A stretch of DNA of 64,000 nt from CATQGW01 sp965242565 (GTDB lineage: Bacteria > Chloroflexota > Dehalococcoidia > Bin125), in NCBI GenBank assembly GCA_965242565.1, contig OZ251457.1, positions 3,100,001 to 3,164,000 on the forward strand, written 5' to 3'. Under the pieces are notes generated by a model, which saw only the letters and a program-made list of their open reading frames with translations, ran no database searches and was not told where the DNA came from. Positions 7,876 through 15,978 of the stretch are shown here, in pieces. Within the stretch, counting starts at the first letter, position 1. Every line of letters starts with the position of its first letter. Both the position numbers and the translations under genes were made by a program.

Positions 7876-8091
7876 CTAGCCGCGCGGTGGTACGAGTTCG
7901 CCTGCTGGCTCGGGAATCGGATCACCGAACTCAGCGGCAGTGTCCAGCCACAGAGCGATCGCGACATTGGCTTCACGGAGCGCTGCTTCGTGTGTGTCGC
8001 CGTGCGCCATGCAGCCGGGCAGTTCGGGGACTTCGGCGATGAAGACATCGTCGTCGTCGCTCCAGTAGATGATGATCTCGTACTTGTGCAT
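7876..8091 (-). CDS. hicB: HicB family antitoxin
   Basis: 71 residues with the HicB core: an N-terminal strand YEIIIYWSDDDDVFIAEV, the motif ELPGCMAHGDTHEAALREA and a helix after it. It has the degenerate RNase H fold but no separate C-terminal HTH. HicB sequesters the HicA toxin. The ATG shares one base with the hicA stop (TGATG), the standard coupled order of this system. Confidence 0.88.
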   Translation of the reverse strand: MHKYEIIIYWSDDDDVFIAEVPELPGCMAHGDTHEAALREANVAIALWLDTAAEFGDPIPEPAGELVPPRG

Positions 8092-8321
8092 CAGTCGTCC
8101 TCAAGGACTCGAAACAGCTCGTGCGCCACAATGACGCGCCGAAGCTGTCGGACTTGGTAAGGCTTGGCGTCGCTGCCGATGCGCTGGAGGTTGATCCGCT
8201 CGCCGATGCCTTCCCTTCTGAAGATGTGGTGACTGCCGCGCGTCCGCTCCTCAAAGCCTAGCGCAATCAGCAGTGCGCGAAGATCGTTGAAGCGAATGTT
8301 CGCGTCTGAGCTGCCGCTCAT
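8091..8321 (-). CDS. hicA: HicA family mRNA interferase toxin
   Basis: 76 residues with the double-stranded-RNA-binding-like HicA fold: LRALLIALGFEE, then TRGSHHIFRRE with the catalytic His, then a helix. Length and motifs are typical of the YcfA/HicA family, a ribosome-independent mRNA nuclease. Start is ATG 8321. It is first in the hicA-hicB-abiJ-like unit. Confidence 0.88.
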   Translation of the reverse strand: MSGSSDANIRFNDLRALLIALGFEERTRGSHHIFRREGIGERINLQRIGSDAKPYQVRQLRRVIVAHELFRVLEDD

Positions 8322-8374
8322 GATCCGTCGGAGCAGCCGTTGGTGGCGGTTCAGGGTTTGCCTCCGCTGGACAA

Positions 8375-8390
8375 GCGGGGCGAGCCCCGC
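8375..8390 (-). terminator. Terminator-like hairpin after tRNA-Asn
   Basis: GCGGGG and CCCCGC pair around a CGAG tetraloop, 12 bases past the tRNA-Asn CCA. Read on the minus strand, a short CTTGT follows. Likely ends the ABC-ATPase/tRNA-Asn transcript. Confidence 0.5.
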
Positions 8391-8401
8391 GGGTGGAAGA
8401 G

Positions 8402-8477
8402 TGGCTGCCCGGGCAGGACTTGAACCCGCAACCTAGCGGTTAACAGCCGCCCGCTCTACCAATTGAGCTACCGGGCA
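8402..8477 (-). tRNA. tRNA-Asn(GTT)
   Basis: Acceptor TGCCCGG pairs with CCGGGCA, discriminator G, CCA encoded. Anticodon stem GGCGG/CCGCT encloses loop CTGTTAA with anticodon GTT. The 5' 38 bases overlap the 3' end of the ABC ATPase reading frame on the same strand. Confidence 0.93.
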
Positions 8478-9324
8478 GGGCTCCCTCAGCGTAGCGCGTC
8501 TCCGCCCGTTGCGCGACACCCTCGCCGAGATCGAGCTCGAAGCGGCGCGCCTCGGCGTCGAAGCGCACGGCGCTGTGGCTGAAGAGGGCGGCCAGCTCGC
8601 CGCGCTCGGCCAGCTCGTCGGGCACGCCGACGGCCAGCGAGCCGTCGCGGCGAATCAGCCAGAGCCGGTCGGCGATCTGCATCGCCAGGTCGAAATCGTG
8701 CGTGGTGATCAGGATGCCTCGCCCCCGTCCTGCGTCTTCGCGGGCGAGCCTGCGGAGCAGGCGGGCGACATCGGCGCGGGCTTCGAGGTCCAGGAACGCG
8801 GTCGGCTCATCGAGCAGGATCACGCTCGGTTCCTGCGCCAGGGCGCGGGCGATCATCACTCGCTGGCGCTCGCCGTCGCTCAGGTCGTGCAGCGGGCGCG
8901 GGGCGAGCGCGGCTGCGGAGGTCTCCGTCAGCGCGGCGCGCACTATCGCGCGATCCGCCTCCGAGAGCCGCCCGCTGAAGCCGGCGTGCGGCGCGCGGCC
9001 CAGCGCGACGACATCCCAGGCGGTTAGCTGCGCCGCGTCGATCGGTTCGGTCAGCACGACGCTCAGCTCGCGCGCAATCTCACCGGGGCTCAGCTGCGCG
9101 AGATCGCGTCCGCCGAGCAGCACCGCGCCGTCGAGCGGGCGCTGCAACCCGGCCAGCGTGCGCAGCAGCGTCGATTTGCCCGAGCCGTTCGGTCCGAGCA
9201 GCGCTGCGCACTCGCCGCGCCGGAGCGCGGCGTCGACATCGCTGAGCACGACGGTGCGCCGTCGCCCGCCGTAGCCGACGGCGAGGGCTCGGGCTTCCAG
9301 CAGCGGAGCGTCGAGCGCACTCAT
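8440..9324 (-). CDS. ABC transporter ATP-binding protein, FepC/BtuD-like
   Basis: 294 residues with Walker A GPNGSGKST, Q-loop region, signature LSDGERQRV, Walker B VILLDEPTAFLD and the switch His in TTHD. It is closest in layout to iron-siderophore/cobalamin importer ATPases. ATG 9324 lies 7 bases after the RNase D stop, so the two are co-transcribed. No permease is next to it; a BtuF-like binding protein is encoded far away at 51.7 kb. The last 12 or so codons run into the tRNA-Asn gene, which is odd because tRNA processing would remove the message end. Confidence 0.8.
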   Translation of the reverse strand: MSALDAPLLEARALAVGYGGRRRTVVLSDVDAALRRGECAALLGPNGSGKSTLLRTLAGLQRPLDGAVLLGGRDLAQLSPGEIARELSVVLTEPIDAAQLTAWDVVALGRAPHAGFSGRLSEADRAIVRAALTETSAAALAPRPLHDLSDGERQRVMIARALAQEPSVILLDEPTAFLDLEARADVARLLRRLAREDAGRGRGILITTHDFDLAMQIADRLWLIRRDGSLAVGVPDELAERGELAALFSHSAVRFDAEARRFELDLGEGVAQRAETRYAEGALPGSSIGRAGGC

Positions 9325-9331
9325 CGGCGGG

Positions 9332-10567
9332 TCAGACCGACTCGGCGACAAGCGGCTGCTCGCTGCGGTGGTCGGCGATGCGCAGGCTGATTCGCCCGTC
9401 GAGGGCGGCGAGGATCGCCTCACCGGCGAACTCGCGCCGCCAGCTCTGCATCAGCCGCGGCGCGGCGCCCGGCCCCAGCGCCCGCGCGCCGCGCGCCCAC
9501 TCGACCACCTCCTGCACATCGGCTGTCGCGGCGACGAGTTTGCTGTTGATGTGCTGCTCGGCGCAGAGCGCGTCGAGCAATGCGTCGACGAATGAGGTCA
9601 GCGTGCGCGGCGGCGGAGGCGGCGTCGCACGCCGACGAGGGAGCTCGTCCTCCGGCAATTCGAGCGCCCGCCGCACCGGCGCGAGCATCGGCTTGCGGTA
9701 GCGATGCGGGACGGTGTCGATCCCGCGCACGCGCTGGAGGTCGTCGAATGTCTCGGGCAGCATCGCGGCGACGGCGATCAGTGTGTCGTCGCGCACGATC
9801 CGCTTGCGCGGGCTGTTGGCGGCCCGCGCGGCCTCATCGCGCCAGGCGTGCAGCTCGCGGGCGGCCGCAAGGCTGCGCCGATTGAGCCGACGGAGGCCGC
9901 CCAGTTGACGCCAGCGCGGCGTCTCCTCCGCGGCGTCGGTGTCGAGCGACGCGATCCGCAACTGCAGCTCCTCCGCCAGCCAGCGCCCGCGGTTGTCGCC
10001 GGCCAGCCAGGCCGACAGCCGTTCGTGCAGCGGCAGCAGCCAGCGCACATCATCGGCGGCGTAGCGCAGCTGCGCGCCGCTTAGCGGGCGGCGCGTCCAG
10101 TCGGTGCGCGACTGCGAGGCGGAGGCGCTGATTCCCAGCTCCTCGTTCAGCAGCGCGCCGTAGCCGATCGGGAAGCGGTAGCCGCAGAAGCCCGCGGCGA
10201 GCTGCACATCGAAGAGGTTTTGCGGCGGCCGCCCGGCCCGCTCGATGCAGAAACGCGATTCCTGGTCGTGCGCGTGGACCACGGTCGTGATCTCCGGATC
10301 CGCGACGGCTTCCCAGATCGGCAGGTCCAGCGTCAGGCCGTCGTTGGTCTGCGACGCCGCGAGCGGATCGATCAGTTCGATTCGCTCCGGCGTGGCGATC
10401 TGCACGAGGGCCAGCAGAGGGCTGTAGGAACCTTCGGAGATAAACTCGGTGTCGAGCGCGAAGATGCCGCAGCGGCGAATCGAGTCGATCAGATCGCGCA
10501 CCTGGTCGGGCCGGGTGAGCGGTTCGGCGGGCAAGTCAACGGACGGGTCGGCTGCGAGGTCGGTCAT
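9332..10567 (-). CDS. rnd: Ribonuclease D-like 3'-5' exonuclease
   Basis: 411 residues from ATG 10567. DEDDy exonuclease domain with ALDTEF (motif I), VVHAHDQES (motif II region) and RYAADDVRWLLPL (motif III with Tyr and Asp), followed by an HRDC-type domain (ELHAWRDEAARAANSPRKRIV) and a C-terminal helical region. RNase D trims tRNA precursors. In motif II the residue that aligns by eye with the usual Asp is a Glu, so this site should be checked. Upstream of and 7 bases from the ABC ATPase gene. Confidence 0.82.
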   Translation of the reverse strand: MTDLAADPSVDLPAEPLTRPDQVRDLIDSIRRCGIFALDTEFISEGSYSPLLALVQIATPERIELIDPLAASQTNDGLTLDLPIWEAVADPEITTVVHAHDQESRFCIERAGRPPQNLFDVQLAAGFCGYRFPIGYGALLNEELGISASASQSRTDWTRRPLSGAQLRYAADDVRWLLPLHERLSAWLAGDNRGRWLAEELQLRIASLDTDAAEETPRWRQLGGLRRLNRRSLAAARELHAWRDEAARAANSPRKRIVRDDTLIAVAAMLPETFDDLQRVRGIDTVPHRYRKPMLAPVRRALELPEDELPRRRATPPPPPRTLTSFVDALLDALCAEQHINSKLVAATADVQEVVEWARGARALGPGAAPRLMQSWRREFAGEAILAALDGRISLRIADHRSEQPLVAESV

Positions 10568-10629
10568 GTCTGCGGTCCCAGTGTAAACGGCGTGTGGTAG
10601 CGTCAGTGAAAATGACGGAGGGTGCCCCC

Positions 10630-10746
10630 GTGAAGGTTCGAGCATCGGTCAAGAAGCGCTCGCGCGAAGATCAGATCGTGCGCCGCAAGGGCCGCGTCTA
10701 CATCATCAACAAGCGCAACCCGCGCAACAAGCAGCGCCAGGGCTGA
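10630..10746 (+). CDS. rpmJ: Ribosomal protein bL36, cysteine-free type
   Basis: 38-residue product MKVRASVKKRSRED...RNPRNKQRQG, matching bL36 along its full length. The start is GTG 10630 with ribosome site GGAGGG seven bases upstream. The four zinc ligands of the common form (Cys/His) are all absent, so this is the C-minus variant, often used under zinc shortage. It stands alone, outside a ribosomal operon, divergent from rnd. Confidence 0.92.
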   Translation: MKVRASVKKRSREDQIVRRKGRVYIINKRNPRNKQRQG

Positions 10747-10792
10747 CGGCCGGCGCGGCGCTTGAGCGGCGGTCCCGGTCGGACGAAGAGGC

Positions 10793-11722
10793 ATGCTCCG
10801 CGCGGCCTTGATTCGGCTCTCTCGTGAGGAACGGCTCGGCCGTGCCGTGGAGCGCTCGGCCGCGGGACGCGCGCTGGCCGCGCGGTTTGTCGCCGGCGCA
10901 TCGCACGCAGACGCGGTGCAGGCCGCGCAGCGCCTCAACCAGGCTGAGTGCGGGGCGGCGCTCGCCCTGCTCGGCGAGGAGATTTCCGGGCCCGCCGAGG
11001 CCGATGCCGCCGCGCAGGAATACCTCGATCTGATTGCAGCAGTGGCGGCGGCCGGCGGCGATGTCCGCATCGCCGTCAAGCCCAGCCTGCTCGGATTGCC
11101 GATCTCGTTCGACGCCGCGCAGGAGCGTCTGACCGCGCTCGTCGACGCGGCCGCAGCCGCGGGGTTGTGGCTGGAGATCGACATGGAGGGCGCGGCGACG
11201 GTGGACGACACGCTGGCGCTCTACCGCCTGGCGGCGGAGCGCTCGGATAAGACGGCGGTGGCGATGCAGGCGTATTTGCGACGCACGCCGGAGGACATCG
11301 CCAGCCTGGTGGAGCAGGGCATTGCGCGGGTGCGGCTGGTGAAGGGCGCGTATTCGGAGCCGCGCGAGATCGCCTGGCAGGACGCGCAGCGCATCCGCCG
11401 CGCTTACCGCGGCGCGCTGGAGCAGCTGACCTCGACGCCGGCGCTGGCCGCGAACGGGTGGGTGGGCGTGGCGACGCACGACGCGCGGCTGCACCGCGCC
11501 GCGCGCCGCTTGATGCGCGAGCGCGAGGCGCCGCGGGAGGTCTGGGAGTTTCAGATGCTCTACGGCGTGCGCCCGCAGTTGCGCCAGGAGATGGTGGAAC
11601 AGGGCGAGCGGGTGCGGATTTCAGCGCCGTACGGGGAGCGCTGGTATCCCTACTTCGTCCGCCGCATCGCCGAGCGCCCCGCGAATGCGCTGTTCGCGCT
11701 GCGCGCGGTGGCGGGGGTTTAA
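10793..11722 (+). CDS. Proline dehydrogenase
   Basis: 309-residue monofunctional PRODH, an FAD enzyme oxidising proline to pyrroline-5-carboxylate. Family motifs run in order: VKPSLLG, EIDMEG, VRLVKGAY, VATHD, EFQMLYGVR and WYPYFVRRIAERP, covering the barrel strands and the substrate-binding Arg pair. No P5C dehydrogenase is fused or adjacent. It starts 46 bases after rpmJ and its stop overlaps the end of the convergent DUF5615 gene by four bases. Confidence 0.9.
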   Translation: MLRAALIRLSREERLGRAVERSAAGRALAARFVAGASHADAVQAAQRLNQAECGAALALLGEEISGPAEADAAAQEYLDLIAAVAAAGGDVRIAVKPSLLGLPISFDAAQERLTALVDAAAAAGLWLEIDMEGAATVDDTLALYRLAAERSDKTAVAMQAYLRRTPEDIASLVEQGIARVRLVKGAYSEPREIAWQDAQRIRRAYRGALEQLTSTPALAANGWVGVATHDARLHRAARRLMREREAPREVWEFQMLYGVRPQLRQEMVEQGERVRISAPYGERWYPYFVRRIAERPANALFALRAVAGV

Positions 11723-12132
11723 GCCGGCCAGCTCGCGACGGTAGCGCGGTTCGTTTCGCGGACTCGCAGTCCTTGATCCGTAATTGTGAGCAATCCCAGA
11801 TCGCGCCGATTCCGGAGAGCATTCTCGATTCTCGCCCAGGGCACAATGAGCATCCGAACTTGCGCCATCACGTCGTCCGGCTCGTTCCCTCTGATCCGCA
11901 GTCTGATGACGTTGGCCCCATTGACGATCGCCTGGTTGATCGCGTGGCGTTCGCGGAGCTGGCGATGCAGATCGAACGTGACGAACGCGTCGTAGTCCGC
12001 CAGGAGTGGGGCCAAGTCCTCGTCGGGTGTGCCGAGCAGGTCGAGATCGCCGACCCAGAGGCTTGGGTGACCGAGGAGAGAAAAGATGCCCGCGGCAGCC
12101 GGCGACATATTCTCATCGAACAGTAGTTGCAT
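11719..12132 (-). CDS. DUF5615 PIN-like protein (putative toxin)
   Basis: 137 residues starting MQLLFDENMSPA, the acidic N-terminal motif of the DUF5615/Mut7-C PIN-like family, with a second acidic site at DAFVTFDLH (about 47-55). PIN-like proteins are RNases and this family pairs with DUF433 antitoxins, as here: the DUF433 gene ends 12 bases upstream on the same strand. The 3' end overlaps the convergent proline dehydrogenase. Confidence 0.8.
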   Translation of the reverse strand: MQLLFDENMSPAAAGIFSLLGHPSLWVGDLDLLGTPDEDLAPLLADYDAFVTFDLHRQLRERHAINQAIVNGANVIRLRIRGNEPDDVMAQVRMLIVPWARIENALRNRRDLGLLTITDQGLRVRETNRATVASWPA

Positions 12133-12144
12133 CGCGCCGTTGAC

Positions 12145-12747
12145 CTACGACGCCAAGGCTCGTTCAAACGCGATCGCGGCTTCAACCTGCTCCGGCGTGA
12201 GCAAAAAGCGCTCCGCGAGGTACTCGGTAGTCCTGCCCCAGTCGTGCATCGTGCCCAGCATCTCCGTTTCGATGCGACGGCCGCGGACCACCGGGTAGCC
12301 GTCTTGCACGCGCGGATTGATCGAGACATGCTCCCCGAACTGGTGGAGGCGTCCCAGCGGCCCCTGCTCATGCAGCGTGCAGAGAGTGGCCAGTGTCGGG
12401 TCGCCGCCGCCGCCGCAGGGAATTGCTCTGTCTTCGTGGAATTCGGGGAGCGCGAGCTTCCACCAGTCTTCGCGCGCCGCGTCGAGCGCGGCGATGCCCT
12501 CGCTCAGACGGCGGTTGGAGACGTTTTGTTCGAGCAGGGCGGCAAGGGCCCGGGCGCGCTGATAGTCGATCCAGGAATAGAGCCGCGAGCTGTCGCGTCG
12601 TCCATTGGGCGGCGATGTGTGCAGCAGGCCGCGCCGCCGCCAGCCGGCCAGTCGGCTGGCCGAGACGCCGACCAGCGCAGCTACGAGCTTGCTCTCCAGG
12701 GCCCGGCGGTGAAAGACGTCGGGCCGTGCAGCTGTTGGAGCAGCCAT
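12145..12747 (-). CDS. DUF433 antitoxin with N-terminal helix-turn-helix
   Basis: 200 residues. The N-terminal part (LVAALVGVSASRLAGWRRRGLL) is a MerR-like HTH, and the C-terminal part (HVSINPRVQDGYPVVRGRRIETEMLG, then LTPEQVEAAIAFE) is a DUF433 domain with its typical degenerate HTH. DUF433 proteins neutralise PIN-like toxins and repress their operon. First gene of the pair, 12 bases before DUF5615. Confidence 0.82.
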   Translation of the reverse strand: MAAPTAARPDVFHRRALESKLVAALVGVSASRLAGWRRRGLLHTSPPNGRRDSSRLYSWIDYQRARALAALLEQNVSNRRLSEGIAALDAAREDWWKLALPEFHEDRAIPCGGGGDPTLATLCTLHEQGPLGRLHQFGEHVSINPRVQDGYPVVRGRRIETEMLGTMHDWGRTTEYLAERFLLTPEQVEAAIAFERALAS

Positions 12748-12806
12748 ACGATCCTCCTGCGCCTAATCATATCCACCCCCGCCCGGCGGCGATATGCTGT
12801 GCGACG

Positions 12807-13238
12807 ATGCCCAAGGATGTGACTTGGCTGGTGCCGCTGGCGAGCATTGAGGCGTCCTATGCGGGCGGGACGCTGTTTGGCGCGCGGCTGACGGAGATTG
12901 CGCGCGGGCGGACGGTGTTCGAGATGCCGATCACGGCGGACACCGCCGGCGGAGCGAACGGCGGCGTGCATGGCGGGATTCTGGCCTCGCTGGCGGATAT
13001 CGGCGTGGTGGCCGCGGTGCTCAGCACCTGTCGGCAGGGCGAGCAGATGCGCGGCACGGCGGAGCTCAACATCTCCTACCTGCGCCCGGCGATCGGCAAG
13101 CTGATCCGCGTGGAGTCGAACGTGATCAAGAAGGGGCGGGCGCTGGCGGTGGGCGATGTGGACCTGACCAACGACCGTGGGGCGCTGATCGCCAAGGCGC
13201 GGGTGACATATGCGATTGGGGCGGCGCATGGCGGTTGA
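12807..13238 (+). CDS. PaaI-family hotdog thioesterase
   Basis: 143 residues with the hotdog signature GGVHGGILASLADIGVVAAV and the paired strand region TAELNISYLRPA. Such enzymes hydrolyse acyl-CoA thioesters, often of aromatic or beta-oxidation intermediates. ATG 12807 was chosen because family proteins begin shortly before this region. The end overlaps the next gene by 11 bases, so both belong to one transcript. Confidence 0.82.
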   Translation: MPKDVTWLVPLASIEASYAGGTLFGARLTEIARGRTVFEMPITADTAGGANGGVHGGILASLADIGVVAAVLSTCRQGEQMRGTAELNISYLRPAIGKLIRVESNVIKKGRALAVGDVDLTNDRGALIAKARVTYAIGAAHGG

Positions 13239-14175
13239 GGCACCCGAGGAGTTGACCCATGCCGCGGCCGCGCAGGCGCTCGCCGACTGCGGAATTGCCG
13301 CCGAGGTCTCCGCGTTGCAGCGGCTGGACGGCGGCGTCTCCAATCTGACCTGGCGGGTGGAGCGGGCGGGCGCGCCGCCGGTCGTGCTGCGCGTTGAGCG
13401 CGAGCGCGGCATCTTCCAGCCCTACGATGTGCTGCGCGAGGGGCGCGTGCTGCGGGCGCTGGCGGAGACTGCCGTGCCCGTGCCGGCGGTGCTCGGCGAG
13501 TCGGCGCGTTCCCCAGCCCTCAATGCGGCCTGCATCGTGATGGAGTGGATCGACGCGCCGCACATGGGGCAGGTGGTGCCGTCGGCGGGGCTGTACGACG
13601 CCTACCGCGCGGCGGTGGACGCGATCCACGCGGTGGACTGGCGAACGGCGGGGCTCGACTTTCTCGATCCGCCCGCGCCGGGCCCCGAGGCGGCGCGGCG
13701 CGATCTGGATGCCGTCGCCGCCCGCGCCGAGGCGTTCGGCTGCGCCGACGATCCGTTCATCATCGAACTGGGCGACGCTGCGCGGGGCGAGATGCCCGAC
13801 AGCCCGCCGCCGCGTCTCTGCCACGGCGATATCAACGTGTTTAACTACCTCGTGGGCGACGACGGCGGCATCTGCGCGGTGGTGGATTGGGAGCAGGCGC
13901 AGCTGGGCGATCCGCTCTCCGACTGGGGTCTGATCTGTGCGCTGAGCGGGCTGAAAGGCTCCGACGATGCGCCGGAGGAGATGCCGCTGGCGCGCCCGTC
14001 GCTGTCGGCGGCGGGCCGCTCGGCGCGCGATCTGCGTTACTGGACGCTGCACCAGCTCTACAAGCTGGCCGTGATTCACCGCATCTGGTCCGAAATCGGC
14101 GACGCGCCGCCGTGGTACACGTGGGGCGATGTGGAGCGGGTGGGGGGCGCTGCGCTGCGGCGGTTGGGCGGCTGA
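13228..14175 (+). CDS. Phosphotransferase family protein (APH/choline-kinase fold)
   Basis: 315 residues. The N-terminal lobe has LDGGVSNLTWRV as nucleotide-binding loop; the catalytic loop is LCHGDINVFNYLV (Asp and Asn in place) and the metal-binding Asp is in AVVDWEQAQLGDP. This is the aminoglycoside phosphotransferase fold, here of the type found with acyl-CoA metabolism genes. The ATG at 13228 lies inside the thioesterase end, suggesting a joint role with it; the substrate is unknown. Resistance to an antibiotic should not be assumed. Confidence 0.8.
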   Translation: MAVEAPEELTHAAAAQALADCGIAAEVSALQRLDGGVSNLTWRVERAGAPPVVLRVERERGIFQPYDVLREGRVLRALAETAVPVPAVLGESARSPALNAACIVMEWIDAPHMGQVVPSAGLYDAYRAAVDAIHAVDWRTAGLDFLDPPAPGPEAARRDLDAVAARAEAFGCADDPFIIELGDAARGEMPDSPPPRLCHGDINVFNYLVGDDGGICAVVDWEQAQLGDPLSDWGLICALSGLKGSDDAPEEMPLARPSLSAAGRSARDLRYWTLHQLYKLAVIHRIWSEIGDAPPWYTWGDVERVGGAALRRLGG

Positions 14176-14217
14176 TCTGGCACTGTGGTTTGCCCGTCCA
14201 GGCTTTAGCCGCCTCGA

Positions 14218-14562
14218 TCAACCGCTCGGTGGCTCGATCTTATTGAAGTGCGGCAGCTTACCGCGATTTTTGAGCCGGAACTGATCGATCCAGGCGCTCT
14301 CCAAGGCCGACAGACCCGAAACTGTGCATCGCCGATAGTAAATGCGGTGAGCAACGCCCCACGGAGTCTTGGCCTGCTTCTCATCGTCGTCGAGGTGCTG
14401 TCGCATCCTCTGATTGAGGTTCTGTGTCTGCCCGACATACACGACTCGGTGGTCGAACGTTGCCAGCGCGTAGCACCCTGACGCACTCGGCATCCGCCCG
14501 ACATCGAAGCGGGCGAACACGATGCTTCGTTCAGGAGGCGGACTTAGATCTGCTGCCAGCAT
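14218..14562 (-). CDS. GIY-YIG nuclease family protein (DGQHR partner)
   Basis: 114 residues. GCYALATFDHRVVYVGQTQNL is a GIY-YIG core (GCY in place of GIY, then YVG), followed by an Arg in MRQHL and the metal-binding Glu in ALESAWIDQF. The fold cuts DNA in phage, repair and restriction proteins. Its ATG shares one base with the stop of the DGQHR gene (TGATG), so the pair is coupled and probably acts together. Confidence 0.75.
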   Translation of the reverse strand: MLAADLSPPPERSIVFARFDVGRMPSASGCYALATFDHRVVYVGQTQNLNQRMRQHLDDDEKQAKTPWGVAHRIYYRRCTVSGLSALESAWIDQFRLKNRGKLPHFNKIEPPSG

Positions 14563-15791
14563 CAGATTTGGACGTCGTCCTCGTGGGCTTGCGTGATCGC
14601 CGTGCGGAATGCACTGGCGAGATCGCGGACGCCCGAGCGGTTCAGATTGCTGGCACCGCCGCCGGACTTCCAGAACTCAGGCGACATCACCTGAAGAGCG
14701 TGCGGCTCCAAGTGCTCTGCCGCCGATTCCAGGCAGCGGACGATTGCGTCTTGCGTGAATTGCCGATCTCGCGCGAGTGCTGTGAGAACGGACGAAAACA
14801 CCGAGAGGAAGAACTCGACGCCATTGCTCTTGTACACGACCGAGTTGGTTCTCGCATCATCGCGGCGGCGGCGAAAATCGGCCTGTCGGCGTGCGACGAT
14901 GAAGACCGAACTGTCAGAATCTGTGGCTGACGTGGGCATCGGGGGCTGATGCACAAACAGCGTGTCCACTGCGTTCCAGTAGTTGACCAGCACTGCGACG
15001 CGCTTCTCTGGCTGAAGCGGCAAGTCGTTGTATGGGTGATGTGGGTTCAGCACGAGGCGCTTGACGGCGGCGACAAACGACCTTTGAGTGATCGTGTGCT
15101 GCTTTGACTTCTGCTCGTCGGCGAACTGAATCCGTCCGCGCCACGACGAAGCCTCGTCGCCATTGAGCTTGACGGCGATTTGGAGTGCCTGAGCGTCGCT
15201 CCCGCGCTTCACTTCTTTGTCGAGCCACGAGGGCAAGTATGGCAGGTCTTGGACACCGTCCATTTGAGTGAATCGTGCGGTGATGTGCTGGGCGACACCC
15301 TGGTCGACTGGCTGCTGCTTCGTGTTCACGATCAGGAACTGGAGCATTCGCTCCGCTTCGTTCATTCTGTGCGCGAGCACGACGGAGATCGGAAAATCCA
15401 GCAGGCGTTCGTCCGAGCCCGCCGCCTCCTTCAGGCCCTCCAGCCGATGCTGTCCATCGACGACATCAAACGGGCAGACGCCGGAGTGTTTCGCGTCGTC
15501 GAAGAAGATTTCCTTCGTCTGCTCGTCGTAGCTCACGCTCCCTTCTGTTGCCCAGAACACCGACGTCGGAAGGAAGGCTTGGTTGTGCCGATCGGCGTCG
15601 GCGAAGTCTCGGGCGAAGCTGCGCGCGCGCGTTTTGTTCAGCAGCCGCTGCATGCCCGTCTCTTCCTGCACATCCAGTCGGTCGACCCGATAGAGGTCGT
15701 CGCGCATGATGTCGCGCACAGTGAATGACGTGAGGTAGAGCGTGCGTCCGCCCTGCTGAATGGGAACCGCCGGCTTCCTGATCTCTGCCAC
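14562..15791 (-). CDS. DGQHR domain protein (DndB-like)
   Basis: 409 residues from GTG 15791, preceded by a good ribosome site (AGGAGAG). The diagnostic FDVVDGQHRLEGL motif lies about a quarter of the way in, followed by LQFLIVNTKQQPVD. DGQHR proteins include DndB, the regulator of DNA phosphorothioation, and stand-alone members in mobile islands. No dnd modification genes are near; only the coupled GIY-YIG gene follows. Function is therefore inferred as a stand-alone DNA-defence or DNA-tagging pair. Confidence 0.75.
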   Translation of the reverse strand: MAEIRKPAVPIQQGGRTLYLTSFTVRDIMRDDLYRVDRLDVQEETGMQRLLNKTRARSFARDFADADRHNQAFLPTSVFWATEGSVSYDEQTKEIFFDDAKHSGVCPFDVVDGQHRLEGLKEAAGSDERLLDFPISVVLAHRMNEAERMLQFLIVNTKQQPVDQGVAQHITARFTQMDGVQDLPYLPSWLDKEVKRGSDAQALQIAVKLNGDEASSWRGRIQFADEQKSKQHTITQRSFVAAVKRLVLNPHHPYNDLPLQPEKRVAVLVNYWNAVDTLFVHQPPMPTSATDSDSSVFIVARRQADFRRRRDDARTNSVVYKSNGVEFFLSVFSSVLTALARDRQFTQDAIVRCLESAAEHLEPHALQVMSPEFWKSGGGASNLNRSGVRDLASAFRTAITQAHEDDVQI

Positions 15792-15978
15792 GCCATTCTC
15801 TCCTGCGCTGCGCACAGCCTGTCAGTTGTGCGCAGGCTAGCACGTCACACACAGTCAGATGAGACGACAGAACGAGGACGTTGAACTTAGCACGATGGGC
15901 AGGTGTGCGTCGGCCCCCCTCCGCCGCTTCGCGGCATCTCTCCTGCAGGGGGAGGAGTTTCGCTTTGCTGGGGCTGGG

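Noticed and set aside
5637..8477. Integrated phage or ICE at the tRNA cluster
   Set aside because: There is a direct repeat and defence genes, but no integrase, excisionase, replication or structural genes.
13228..14175. Aminoglycoside resistance gene
   Set aside because: The fold is shared by many kinases and the gene is coupled to a thioesterase; no resistance-specific features are visible.
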